A DNA stretch of 64,000 nucleotides, taken from assembly GCA_011033025.1 (NCBI GenBank), contig WFMF01000348.1, forward strand, positions 1 through 64,000. The letters are read 5' to 3'. A model generated the notes under the pieces. The model had not been told where the DNA came from and did no database searches. It was given only the letters and a program-made list of their open reading frames with translations. This document shows, piece by piece, positions 23,376-34,151 of this stretch. Positions within the stretch are counted from its first letter, which is position 1. Each line of letters starts with the position of its first letter. Source of the stretch: Beroe forskalii. Lineage: Eukaryota > Ctenophora > Nuda > Beroida > Beroidae. The position numbers and the translations under genes are program-made.

Positions 23376-26241
23376 GGTTGAACCTCGAGAGGCGTTGATC
23401 CGGAAAGTAGCTGGTTTAGGTCTGAGTTTGTGTTGGTTGTTGAAGATCATTCAAGTAATTATAATAGTTTTTCGCTTGAAATCGCCGAGGCTTTGATTAA
23501 GCGTGTGGACCGATTGAGTTTTGTTTGATAAGTGTTGTCAGAGGGTACTTACATCTTGTGGTTGTTGGTTTGGTTCTTAGTTCCTTTGGGAGGTTGGCAT
23601 TCCATTTAAGGAGTTGAGATCCATAGCCAAAGTGGGTTTACGTGGTTGATCTGAAATGTTGCTAGTTTAGATTTAAGGCTAACAAATTATAAACATCTCT
23701 GAATTGAATATTATTAATTCATAAATGTTTAGTTCAAAGCTGCTCATAATTAATAAACCAACATTGATAAAGTTGAACATTATCAATGTTGGCCGCTGTA
23801 AGAGCTTCGGCTCCAGCTTTGATTAAATTTTCTTGCCTTGGACCGATAGAGTTTTGCAATTTGATGGATTGTGGCGAATTTGGCAGTTGTTACGATTATA
23901 AAATCTGTCGAACTTGTATCAATTATTTCTTCAAAATAACGATCATTTCATTTCCCACAAGGATAGTATTAGTGGCATTGACATTTAATTTGTTGCTTAA
24001 TTACTGATTTGTCACCAGACATGTCAAATGTCAACCCACCATTCGTGATCACGTTAATAAATTATAATTTAACCTCACATGGTCAACAAAACCTTCTAGT
24101 ACCATGATAAATAAGCAAATTGAAACTCTACAAAGCCCTTTGATAGTTTGGCATGCCAAAGTAGGAGATTGAAATGAGTTGAATAGATCAGAATCTCGAA
24201 TGAAATTCAGAACCACGGCCCTGATCTCTGCTAAAACCAGTATCATGCTATTGTTTTTGTTATTGGAATATGATCGATTGTTCTGGTAAATTCCCTGAGT
24301 CTACCCCCACCAGACAATCCGATATTAAATGTTTTTAAAACACTAAACAACACATGACATCAAACCAGCAACCAACGTCATTAATTCATTCTGATGACGT
24401 CACAAAGTTTCTCAACCTCACAGATGCATTATTGCCTTGGTTACACCGTGGTAACATCATAGAAACACCATGGTAACACATGGTAATCTCTATCTTGGGA
24501 ACAGGGCGTGCGTTGTTTACAAGTTAAAAATGTTTGTTTGCTCTCTTCCCTCCAACTTAGGTGCACTGTCACTATCATTGATGGGATTTGTTCATATTGT
24601 ACACCAGTGGCAGTAGATTAAAATTTGATAAACCTCATTCCTTCGGAACTTTTGTAGCTTCCGAGTTCCGTATTTGCATTTTGACTTCGAAATCATTAAT
24701 TTTCCCTTTTTTGTAATTCATTTTTGATGCTAGTTCAGAGGAACTTAAATTCATTCTGGCACTAGTTCAGAATGAACCTAACCTTGGCGTGAAGTCCGAA
24801 ACATGCAAAAATTTGTGGCTTAAATATCAAATAATAATAACGGCCCATTTTGAAGGACGTATAAGAGGTTTGATAATGCTTTTCTTATATCCATTTTTAC
24901 ACAGAGCGCTTTAAACCAAAAGGTATCTAGGACTTAAAAATGGGGACGATTATCGTCCACAAAGGATCAAAGATTCTATCAAAGATAGCACCGAACTCAA
25001 CATCATTGGCCATTTAAAAGGAAATTTGAAACTCGTTTAGCACTAATTGAAATCCGCTTCATTTCGAACGATTTTGGCAGTAGAAAACGATTTTCAGTGT
25101 ATAAATTGAGAATTTGAAATGTCTTTTGCGTTTGTCATTTGACAGTGAAGCTTAAAATTAAATATTCCTAAATTCTTCAATCGTGAGAGCTGGATCCTGG
25201 AATAATGGAGCTACCCGTCACAATAATGTCTAAGATAAGTAAATTGATGACGAAAAACAACCTAAATTTCCCTGCGTTACTTTAATCATCAGCCATGAAA
25301 ACTACGATTTGGCTCGGAGTTCCCTGCATCTCACTTAATCTCCTTACTGCAAAGTTCTAATAAAATTCCTGATAGCTTCACTTCCCTGACATTCCCCGCA
25401 GACAAATTGGAGTAATCAACCGAATGTGTAATGGGAATCGTCTATTATATTTAATATTTCTCTCAGTATGTGATCGTCTTTAAAATTATATCCAGGGCCT
25501 CGGAGCAGGATTTTGCGATATAGTTTTAGGCACATTTTCTCTTTTAGTACTAAGCCAACTTTTACGTGGCGTAATGTCTCTGTATTTGTTTGAAAAGCCT
25601 GGTTTTGAATTTCCAATGAAGAACGTTTTTCATTGATTCCGCATCGTTTTTATTGAAAAATAATTTTCACCATGTGATTTTCTGCTTATTTTAAACTCGT
25701 TTCGTTGTGATTATTTACAAAAATCTTTGTTTACCCGTACAATTTTCGAGAATATATTTCCCTTTCAAGACGGCTAATTGACAGACTATCCACGATCCTA
25801 TTAGTATTATAACGCCAATCTCACTTCTGATTGATATAATATCACAAGAAGATATTAAAGTGACAATATTTAAACTGTTTAACTGACAATTTATTAAACT
25901 GGCGAGATTAAATTAAAACACAATCAAATCATCGTCACTGCTGCACGTACTTTATATACAGAGATTTATTAAAATCCAACATGTGCTCAATCAAAATCGC
26001 GATATTAAGTTGCTTACTACAATGTACTAGCTTAGGCCACAAGCATTCAATAGGCGGTAAAAAATCAGATTCATAAAGGTTTGTAGAGTAAAATTCATGC
26101 CATCAAACTGCCTATTTTTCTTAAACCTCCCAAAAGCCCAGGATTCTCGTGCATGAATATACTTCGACGATTAATTTTTTGCAGTTTCAACTCTTGATAA
26201 AACAATAACAGCAGTCTTATTTTTATAATTTAATAAACGCT

Positions 26242-26334
26242 GCGCGCGAAAAATAGCTGATTCAGAATGACATCACCATAATGATTTGAAATGGTGGTTT
26301 TATGACGTCACACCGTCCATTTTCTGCACGTGAC
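26242..26334 (+). repeat. Palindromic CRE repeat, near-complete copy at 26.3 kb
   Basis: Core 26268-26310 opens TGACATCA and closes TATGACGTCA. Outer arms are present: GCGCGCGAAAAATAGCTGAT before, CACCGTCCATTTTCTGCACG after. It ends 60 bp before the alternative first exon, so one CRE octamer lies about 85 bp upstream of that ATG. Confidence 0.8.
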
Positions 26335-26393
26335 ATTTTAATACTTGAACATGATACACTATATAGCGAGAGGGTCAGGAGATCGGGAGTATT

Positions 26394-26484
26394 ATGTTTA
26401 GTTCACTGCACGACATCGCAATGACATCGCTACCGCACAGTTCCAGTAGCTCTTTCAAGGAGTCCCTGCTCCAGAGGAAACGAG
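26394..26484 (+). CDS. Large uncharacterised gene, candidate alternative first exon A
   Basis: ATG at 26394 opens MFSSLHDIAMTSLPHSSSSS followed by FKESLLQRKR and ends in phase 1 at CGAG|GTGAGT. The next exon (26988) completes the split codon as Asp, giving QRKRDLFKLRK; the constitutive upstream exon gives GRKDLFKLRK at the same junction. Treating it as an internal exon fails, because the acceptor-like AGs in front give the wrong phase. A TATATAG word lies at about 26361-26367. These points favour an alternative promoter and start. The peptide is Ser-rich with a basic end. Confidence 0.6.
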
Positions 26485-26846
26485 GTGAGTTTGGACTGGG
26501 TTTTTTTGGAGAAATTGTCAGTCATTGAAGCTGAGAAGAGGAATGATTGGTGAAAATGAGATTTGAGGGCGGAAAGCGTAAATTTGAAAATGCTAGACAT
26601 TATCTCCCTAGAAGGGGGTACACAGGTTGGCAGGGTTTTTTTTGTACAAGTTTGGAAAGCTAGAAAGTTTTCTATGTAAAATGTTCTGCCGATGAGGCTA
26701 GGAAGGGTAAAGGAGAGGGGTACTTGAAAAACACCGGAAAGGATTGTTATAGAAAACAAAGATCGGTTGAGATTGATAACTTGATTTCAAGAATTCATAC
26801 CCTAAGTTTCATGAAAAGAGTTAATTGCAAGACATATAAGCGGTTT

Positions 26847-26870
26847 GATGTCATCAATTCGCCATGCGTT
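26847..26870 (-). repeat. Palindromic CRE repeat, half copy at 26.85 kb
   Basis: Only the half TTGATGTCATCAATTCGCCA is recognisable, 120 bp upstream of the exon at 26988. Confidence 0.5.
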
Positions 26871-26987
26871 TTTCAATTCCGTTGATTGTCAGCGTTTCAC
26901 GGGTACAAATATTAGAATATTTTCTAATCTTTCTGCATATAAGGTCCTAACTTATTATTTTGACTTAATTTTTGTGTATGTTTTCAG

Positions 26988-27047
26988 ATTTGTTCAAGTT
27001 GAGGAAAGCAGATTCGCTCTCACAGATTGACTTCTTAATGCACCATT
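26988..27047 (+). CDS. Large uncharacterised gene, exon 3
   Basis: A 60 bp exon with acceptor TGTTTTCAG and donor CATT|GTGAGT. After completing a split Asp codon it encodes LFKLRKADSLSQIDFLMHH and ends in phase 1 (T). Both ends are phase 1, so its inclusion or skipping keeps the frame. RKADS is a basophilic kinase-type sequence. It accepts either exon 2 or alternative exon A upstream. Confidence 0.75.
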
Positions 27048-27479
27048 GTGAGTAAATTGATTATAACATTTTAGCATTTATTGTTTACATATCTAATTGA
27101 ATCTACGAATACTCTTCTCAAAATTTTGATGAAATTAATTCCAAAACCGAAATGGATCTACAAAAAACTTACATGATTCAGTAGAACAACCATTCTCGTT
27201 CACGCTGTTCAATCTTGGAGTTCGCGCCTGAAAAGTGAAATATGGTTATTTTCAAAAAGCATGAAGACAACCAGACTATTTGAGCAAAATTTGGAATTTA
27301 TGCTCCAGAAGGGACTTTACCACAAGGCAAAATTCCATAATTTACTACGCCTCAGCCTGACCGCGTTTTAGAAACAGGAGCTACGCTGGTAAGTGGTAAA
27401 TGTCCCTATTCTATAACATACATATAGGTAAGTGGTAACAGGTAACCATTTAACATTGTGCCCCACAGAAATATGCTAA

Positions 27480-27640
27480 TATGCCCCATCTCATCATGTA
27501 CCATACACAATGGTAATTGTACCATAACCTTATACCAGACCTTGTACCTTGAGATGCAAATTGTATCATAACTTAACAATTTACATGTACCATAACTTGA
27601 CAATTTACATGTACCAACCACATGTTGTACCACAAGACGT
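27480..27640. repeat. Local ACCATAACTT/TGTACC array
   Basis: TGTACCATAACTTGACAATT occurs twice in a row near 27582-27620 and degenerate TGTACC/ACCATA words extend on both sides. Short-range tandem duplication. Confidence 0.6.
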
Positions 27641-27733
27641 ACCAATTATATATATTGTACGATCATCAGCATCGCATGACATCTGGTAACCCTCTAATGC
27701 AAATGGCCCTCAAGTACAAAACAAGGTTTAAAA

Positions 27734-27778
27734 TGACGTCATCATCATAGCTCAAAGTGGTGAATATTGATGACGTAA
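27734..27778 (+). repeat. Palindromic CRE repeat, copy at 27.7 kb
   Basis: Left arm TGACGTCATCATCA is exact in the octamer; loop TAGCTCAAAGTGGTGAATA; right arm TTGATGACGTAA. Followed by CATCGCCTTCTT, a version of the outer arm. Confidence 0.85.
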
Positions 27779-29191
27779 CATCGCCTTCTTATACTTCGTA
27801 CATATAAACTTGTAAGAGGTTTGTGCATATATTTCTATTATTATATTGACAGTGTTGCGATGTGAGTCATCCTGTGCCCTCGCGCAGTACGCTCGGTGAT
27901 GTAGCTAAGCCATCGCTTAATAAACCATGGTAATGACACCAGGTTTAACCGTATGTTGGTCTCAGGGGGACGCCAGGTTGTAGAGCTGTTTGACTGAGTG
28001 TCTCTTTTAAGAGTGTACTTTTAGACGATTATCTGTGATTGTTACGCTGAAAATAGGTGTAGGCGTTCAGGTTTTATCTTGGAAGTCACGCAGCTTTCAA
28101 ACAGGTCTACCTTAGATCAATTCAAAATTTCAGCAAAATAGTTGTTCATATTTTTACACAAATCAGTAAATCACTAATCAATGCGGTGATAGCGGTGGTG
28201 ATTCCAAACGCCTATTTTTCGTTTTCATCAAAGTACCGAATACTTGAGATTCACAAAATAGTTAATTTCGTTTTGCGCATTGTTCTCCTACGATATTTCC
28301 GTAAGTTTCACAGTAATTGTCCCTCTAGTTCCAGTTCCACTTGATATAACACGTACCAATGTCCAAAACACTTTGTAAATATATGAAGTGGCTCGTTCTC
28401 ATCAAACAATGAGAAAATGAGCTCTTCTTTTCATTAATAAATGTAAGTTTCCATTGTTCGAGGTTAGCGAAGTGTATAATAGAGTGAATACTTGCTCATG
28501 TAGTGGTGCACCGCACTGTTTTGTTATTGATCAGTTATTTTTATTGCTCCTTTGTATTGATTAAGTTTCAAGCCTGTATTATAGCCGCTTTGCACCTAAA
28601 CAGGGGTTATCATTTTAGTTTGAATTCGGTCGTGCGACCGTTCATTCATACCTTATAAGGGCAAAATGCTGTGTTTCATGAACATATTACATGCAGTTTC
28701 ATTGATCAGAAATCCATCCTTGTAGCATCACCAGTTGTAGAGTAAAAGACGTTACATGGCACGAGATATATGTAGACAGAGCATGCAATAAACAAACAAC
28801 ATGCCATCTGAAATGCCACCTTGGAGCTGAATGTTTCATGAAATGCCACCTTACACGAAAATAGGAAATAATGCCGCCCTGAGGCCTGAATACAACATGG
28901 AAATTGGATGCGCAAAATATGTGCAGGAGAATTCAAGACCTGAAAATAAAACCAACATGGAATGTAGGTAGTTTAGAACCGCAATCATGGCTTGAAGTGA
29001 TTCTCTAATCATTTGCCCCACTCCCACTTTAGTACTTTAGTAGAAAGAGTCCACAAGACTAAGATTTGTAAGTAGTAAAAAGAAAGTCAACTGTTATAGT
29101 CGTCAGTTAGAAGAAACCAGACGGGGAGATCTGAACACATATCCCATGTGATTGATATGAGACTACTGACACAACCTTTGAAATGAGTATT

Positions 29192-29234
29192 TGAAATCAT
29201 TATCAGGGTTTAAAATGGTGAATTGATGACGTCA
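29192..29234 (+). repeat. Palindromic CRE repeat, cluster member 1 at 29.2 kb
   Basis: The left octamer is lost (TGAAATCATTATCA), the loop GGGTTTAAAATGGTGAA is intact, and the right arm TTGATGACGTCA is exact, followed by CACCTCCAATTCC. Confidence 0.85.
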
Positions 29235-29402
29235 CACCTCCAATTCCTCTTGTTACCGTAATGATCTCTGTACTAATACAATGAAAGAGTTAAAATCATA
29301 TACCTCCAATTCTTCTCTCACATCAAAACATATATTCTGGGGACACAGGTGTACTTATAACACAACACACAGGACACTAAAACAGATGTTATTATGGCGT
29401 TA

Positions 29403-29444
29403 TGACGTCATTATCAGGGTTTAAAATGCGCTATTGATGACGGA
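29403..29444 (+). repeat. Palindromic CRE repeat, cluster member 2 at 29.4 kb
   Basis: Left arm exact (TGACGTCATTATCA), loop GGGTTTAAAATGCGC, right arm ATTGATGACGGA. It is followed by GTTGATTGTTCTTTAGGTT, a word partly shared with the flank of member 3. Confidence 0.85.
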
Positions 29445-29497
29445 GTTGATTGTTCTTTAGGTTACAACAGGTTGCACTATAACATTACAGAGCAAAA

Positions 29498-29538
29498 TGA
29501 CGTCAATAACAAGGTTTAAATGTGCAAATATTGACGTT
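29498..29538 (+). repeat. Palindromic CRE repeat, cluster member 3 at 29.5 kb
   Basis: Opens TGACGTCAATAACA and ends ATTGACGTTG. It is followed by TTCATCTTATTCTTTAGGTT, resembling the flank after member 2, so members 2 and 3 may have arisen by segmental duplication. Confidence 0.75.
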
Positions 29539-29595
29539 GTTCATCTTATTCTTTAGGTTTAATTTGCCGGCACACGAAAAATACACTGTTAAAAA

Positions 29596-29659
29596 CGACG
29601 TCATTATCATAGCTTAATGAGGTAAGTTGATGAGGTTTGAACCGCCTTTTTTCGCGCGG
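29596..29659 (+). repeat. Palindromic CRE repeat, cluster member 4 at 29.6 kb
   Basis: Opens CGACGTCATTATCA, loop TAGCTTAATGAGGTAAG, right arm decayed to TTGATGAGGT. The 3' outer arm is clear: GAACCGCCTTTTTTCGCGCG. Confidence 0.85.
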
Positions 29660-31670
29660 GGGGTTTACAACATATTAAGTTGTACCATGTGTTGGTACAC
29701 TATCTAAGAGTGTCTGAGAGAGTGTATTCTTTGTTTCTCTTTCTTCAAATTGTTTAATGGTTTGCGTTTAATAGCTTGTTATAATAAACTGTGAGGTTTT
29801 GTTTGATGAAAAAACGTGATAGATGTAAATTTACGAGTTTACGACTTAATAAATTTGTAAGCTTTTGAATTAATAAACCTTGGCTGCTTTTGAATTGAGT
29901 GCTTCCCTGGATAAGATTACAAAAATTCTGCGTATTTTGGTAGTAAACATGCATAACTAATTATTTTCTTCAGAAACCCCATTGCTTTTGACAAAGGCAA
30001 TTGGTTTTCTGAGAAAATTAATTATGAATGAATAATAACATTATATATGCAGTACCACAATAATTGTAACTAAATATACCTTAAATATGCCTTGCATTTA
30101 AAGACAATAAGGGAATTCCCATCATAAGAAGAGAACTTAAAACCCTAATAATGACACCATTCCAAGGCAGCTATTATATTCCCCTGTGATATAAAAGCTT
30201 TCTAGCTTCAAGGACTTACATGTTTACGGTTTAGTCAAAGATAATAAATTCCTAATCCAATGTCGGATCTAACAATAGGAAAGAACCCCTTGGAAAAGGG
30301 TCGCTGATGGGAAATAGACGGGTTCAGATCATATTGATTGACCATTTTAAACAATGATAATTTCGTCAATTTGTGGATCGTCTAATTTATACTCGCGTCC
30401 TTTATTGGGACATATATAGACCCACTGTATAGGGGCACTATATAGGGGTTCTATGTGAGCCCAACATTATTATACGCCGGATAGTGTTAAGTTGCATAGT
30501 CGTCCCGAAACTTCATAATACCAGACTGCAGAAAAGTATATGGAGACATTTTCCACAGCCCTAGTTCTTAGCTTGATGTTGAATCTAACTTCACTTTACA
30601 CCAAATCCAGTTTTTTTTTGCATGAGAACTTCTGTTTCTTTTTTTTCTTAGTTTCCTGTTCTGTTGTTCTCAAGCCAGGTATTATATACTTATATCCCCT
30701 TTATGCGAAAGATCAATGATCAATAAAAGTTTTCCCTACGGCCATAATATGCTCATTTAAATGAAATTTGAAGGACATATTTTCATGAGTCCATATTGTT
30801 AATTAACTAATTAAGATTGTCAAATGATGTAATTTGCTTAGAGACACTTGCGTCTTGCATGCTGCGTAGGCGAATCAAGCACCAAAGCGGTGAACACTTG
30901 TTGGGAAGCATTTTAGTATTTTAATATACAGAATAAAATGTAATAAATAGACATGGAACACATTATAAAAGCTTTTAAGCAGACATGTGAAGTCCACGGT
31001 TCATGCCAATATATATTAAAATTCAAAATATATATTTTGGATTACGTATGATGTATAAAAGTCTGAGTCCTTGTATATATAATACACAGAACGATCCAAG
31101 CTCTGTGTACGGTCATTGCTTGTTGAATAGCTATCAGAGTTTCACTATATAATATAAGTATTAAAGTTGTACACGTGTATATATAAAGATTAATGCATTT
31201 CTAAATTTTTCTCTAACATGTTTGTGTCGTCTGCCGCGCACCGTTTGATTTTGCCAGAATTTTTTGTGATCGTTTTTTGAAATTGTTTCAGTTCAGAAGG
31301 TTTCAAATTGAATTAGGTCTTTCTCTTTTTTACAGAGAAAGATTTGATTTGAGCTTATGAAACGCCCTCGTTTTAAGTTTTTTGCAAGACTTGCTAACTT
31401 TCTATGTAAGTTCGAGTATCTAGATATAACGTGCATTTGATGCTTATTGATTTGAATCTTGTGATTGTAGAATGTTCGTTGTGTATCAAGATGCTATGTT
31501 TTCAACAGCAAAAAAACGGATATTGTAATACAAGCCAATATTCCGATGATAGGACCATCGATTGAAACTTGGGAATGTTGTGCATCATGATTCCAGATAC
31601 TCTTATAACTTAAGATTCGATTGGTTGGATATGAAAACAAGTAGCTATTTCGTAACTGCACACCAAACAG

Positions 31671-31916
31671 CCATGAAGCGTAACGTATTTGAGCGACGGA
31701 GTTACAACGGACCCAAATCCTGTCCACTAATCGAGGTGGACGGCAGTGGACGGAGTTCGGACGACCCTATCTCGACAAGTCAGGTTAAAATCCGACTGGA
31801 GTGTGGATGTGAGGAGGAACAACCGCCAGTGGAAGTTCAGGATGGGAAAGGAGGGAGTTTCTTTACAAGGACATTGCATGGCAGTTTGCGGAGGAAGAAC
31901 AGGAAGGGACACCACG
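31671..31916 (+). CDS. Large uncharacterised gene, exon 4
   Basis: The acceptor ACACCAAACAG is followed by CC, which completes the T left by exon 3 to Ser. The exon then encodes MKRNVFERRSYNGPKSCPLI, EVDGSGRSSDDPIST, SQVKIRLECGCEEEQPPVEV and QDGKGGSFFTRTLHGSLRRK NRKGHH, ending in phase 1 (G) at CACG|GTGAGT. It is 82 codons with no stop in this frame. The C-terminal third is strongly basic. Its last 84 bp are repeated as a separate exon at 32030. No domain recognised. Confidence 0.78.
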
Positions 31917-31924
31917 GTGAGTTA

Positions 31925-32200
31925 TTATAGGGGTTGCTGGGATGTTGTTAGGGGTTGCAAAAAGTTGCTAAGGGGTTGTTATAGGGTAGCTAAGGGGTTG
32001 CTATAGAGTTGCTAAGGGGTTGCTATTAGAGGTTCAGGATGGGAAAGGAGGGAGTTTCTTTACAAGGACACTGCATGGCAGTTTGAGAAGGAAGAACAGG
32101 AAGGGGCAGCACGGTGAGTTATTACAGGGGTTGCAGGGATGTTGCTAGGGGTTGCTAGGGTGTTGCTAGGGGTTGCTATAGAGTTGCTAAGGGTTGCTGA
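31925..32200. repeat. GGTTGCTA minisatellite flanking the duplicated exon
   Basis: Words GGGGTTGCTA, GAGTTGCTAAG and GATGTTGCTAGG repeat at 8-18 bp spacing in 31925-32027 and again in 32118-32200, on either side of the exon copy at 32030-32113. Recombination within such an array can explain the exon duplication. Confidence 0.85.
32030..32113 (+). CDS. Large uncharacterised gene, duplicated exon (4b)
   Basis: This 84 bp copy of the 3' part of exon 4 sits behind an AG (GCTATTAG) and ends at the same CACG|GTGAGT donor. It reads VQDGKGGSFFTRTLHGSLRR KNRKGQH with one amino-acid change (Gln for His), synonymous and conservative differences, and no stop. It enters and leaves in phase 1, so it can be added after exon 4 (joining as HHE-VQDGKG) without changing frame. 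The intact frame suggests it is recent or used. The polypyrimidine tract in front is weak. Confidence 0.55.
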
Positions 32201-33090
32201 ATTTATTCTATTTCAAATTGTGAAGTAGCTAACTGGGTACTTAAATTCCAATACCCTGGCACGGTCGAGCGTACTCCTGCTTCCGTTAATGAAGCTATCA
32301 CACCAAACTTTGGGTCCCTTTCATCACTTAATTGGGTCCTCTACAAGTTGGTGGTGCTACAGTTAAGTTCATTCACATAATAGATAAGAGTTATTCAAAT
32401 TATTCGGTACATCAGCTGTAATTATCTAATCAAGCATGAAGAACAGCGATCATTGTACATTCCTCATAAAAATTGGTGATTCTACGACTTAGTGGTAGGT
32501 CCATATCCTACTTAAGAATCAATAATCAAACTCTTGTACTCACCTAACTGCAGAGAAATGGTACAGAATTGTAGCACCATCATCTGACAAAAGCATCTTC
32601 CAGACTACAAAACGGCGTGAAAATTCGTCGAGCATCAATATATCGAATTGTGTAAGGTTAAGGTTTGAAATCCAGCGCGGCAAGAAATAGCAGGGGTTCG
32701 TGAACACCCTTACCGCAAAATGTAACAACCGAAATGTACACTCGAGATCGCATAACTCGGAATGTACATTGTACATCGCTACGCATTGCGCGCGCGTTTT
32801 CATGCATGTCACGTGACATCAAGTCTAGGATTTGGGCGCCGCGCGCTACAACTTTGAACCCATTCCCGCGAAAATGGAGGAAGAATGTTCCAGTTCAAGT
32901 TGTTCCGAGTTTAGTTTGATTCGCGCACAATCAATGGCAGTTAGCAAGGATTTCAGTTGAATTTTGCGTTTCCGGATTTGACGTTTTGCTTTTCACCCTT
33001 CAGTTATTGATAGATAATTAATTTACAAGTTTACAAGTCCTAATTATTCCCTTTTTCGTAATTTGATATGTAAACTTTTCTTTGGAACAG
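32201..33090. other. Intron of the large gene
   Basis: Contains a CpG-rich patch near 32780-32880 (GCGCGCGTTTTC, GGGCGCCGCGCGC). No repeat of the palindromic family and no exon recognised before the acceptor TTTGGAACAG at 33081-33090. Confidence 0.5.
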
Positions 33091-33176
33091 CAATTTCAAT
33101 CGGTCAGTCGTCCACGAATGACATTTCGCATCTTGATTTAAGTATCGATGATCCAATGAAGCATTCACTTATGGCT
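33091..33176 (+). CDS. Large uncharacterised gene, candidate exon 5
   Basis: Acceptor CTTTGGAACAG, donor GCT|GTAAGT. Entered in phase 1 from exon 4 or 4b it reads AISIGQSSTNDISHLDLSID followed by DPMKHSLMA and leaves in phase 0. The acidic-hydrophobic stretch HLDLSIDDP looks protein-like and the donor is a consensus one. The next large exon at 40882 needs phase 1, so either a further small exon lies in between or this exon belongs to another isoform. Confidence 0.55.
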
Positions 33177-34090
33177 GTAAGTCTATTCACAAGTCATGAC
33201 CCCCTCACATCATTGATTAGAATTTGCATTCTGTCATTTCTGAAGGCTTCTTCGCAAGTTCTTGATTCTTTGATTTGCATTTCTGTATTTGACTAACAAA
33301 TAAAATTTCGCGATAGATTTTTACACATATTTTATCATTCTTTTATTGCCCACGTTTCTTTGTGACGATTGCCCAGAATTAAGATAGGTACAAAAAGAGT
33401 TATTTTGTCTCAAACCAACTTCATTAATATTCGATAACGTCATGAACAATGAACTTGGCTCCCTCTATGTCTGATCTATAATGATCTTCTCATGCATATC
33501 CTGATTTTACTAAGCATATCCACTCTTTATTGTAAATACTGGGTTCTATTTGTTGTAAATATTGGGTTTTTAAGATGTAAATTATTCTGCGGTAGCTCAC
33601 CTACTGGTTTTAACGTAATGGTATGCATATGTCTATAGATTTCACTGATGAATGGCCACGGATTTAGACTTTTATATAGTCTCAGGGAATAAGTAATACC
33701 TTTATCTATGGTAATGAACCGTAATAGATGGTTTTTATAGCTCTTTGTTATTATAAGTCTGTTGCATTAGGCGTATTTTGCTTTTGTCCCGTTTTTACCT
33801 CAGACCTAGATAATTTATATTTCTCTTAAGTCGTACGCAATAAGCATTCAAGAGTTCTATCATTTCTTTGCTTACTCACTTCGAAGTCTCAATATTGCTC
33901 CATAACTTTTCCCATGTCTACATTCTTTTCAAGTTCTCCAAACTTAAAACTATCAAAATTCCATATTAGGGCAACATAAATTACCTTATTTGGCAATTCA
34001 TCAATTCACCACTTACCACCCTCCTGGAATTTTGTTTGCGTACATCCGTTCTTCCTATGTGAACATTATGTACTAAAACAATGCATTTTA

Positions 34091-34151
34091 TGACAACAGC
34101 ACACCATTCTAAACCATGATAATGACGTCATTTTGAACCGCTTAATTTTCC
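34091..34151 (-). repeat. Palindromic CRE repeat, copy at 34.1 kb
   Basis: Inverted copy: TGACAACAG, loop CACCATTCTAAACCATGA, then TAATGACGTCA with an intact octamer, and the 3' outer arm TTTTGAACCGCTTAATTTTC. Confidence 0.85.

Larger units (their letters stand above)
22152..26987. other. Intron of the large gene (contains an alternative first exon)
   Basis: Large intron with palindromic CRE repeats at 22318, 22741, 22959 and 26244, an imperfect minisatellite at 23141-23375, and a candidate alternative first exon at 26394-26484. Acceptor at the end is TGTTTTCAG. Confidence 0.6.
27048..31670. other. Intron of the large gene
   Basis: It contains palindromic CRE repeats at 27734 and a run of four at 29192-29659, and a local array of ATGTACCATAACTTGACAAT words at about 27480-27640. 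No exon with splice signals in a fitting phase was found. Confidence 0.55.

Noticed and set aside
26402-26484. Alternative exon A as an ordinary internal exon
   Set aside because: Entering from the exon at 22151 at the nearest acceptor gives an in-frame stop after a few codons; an ATG start fits better.
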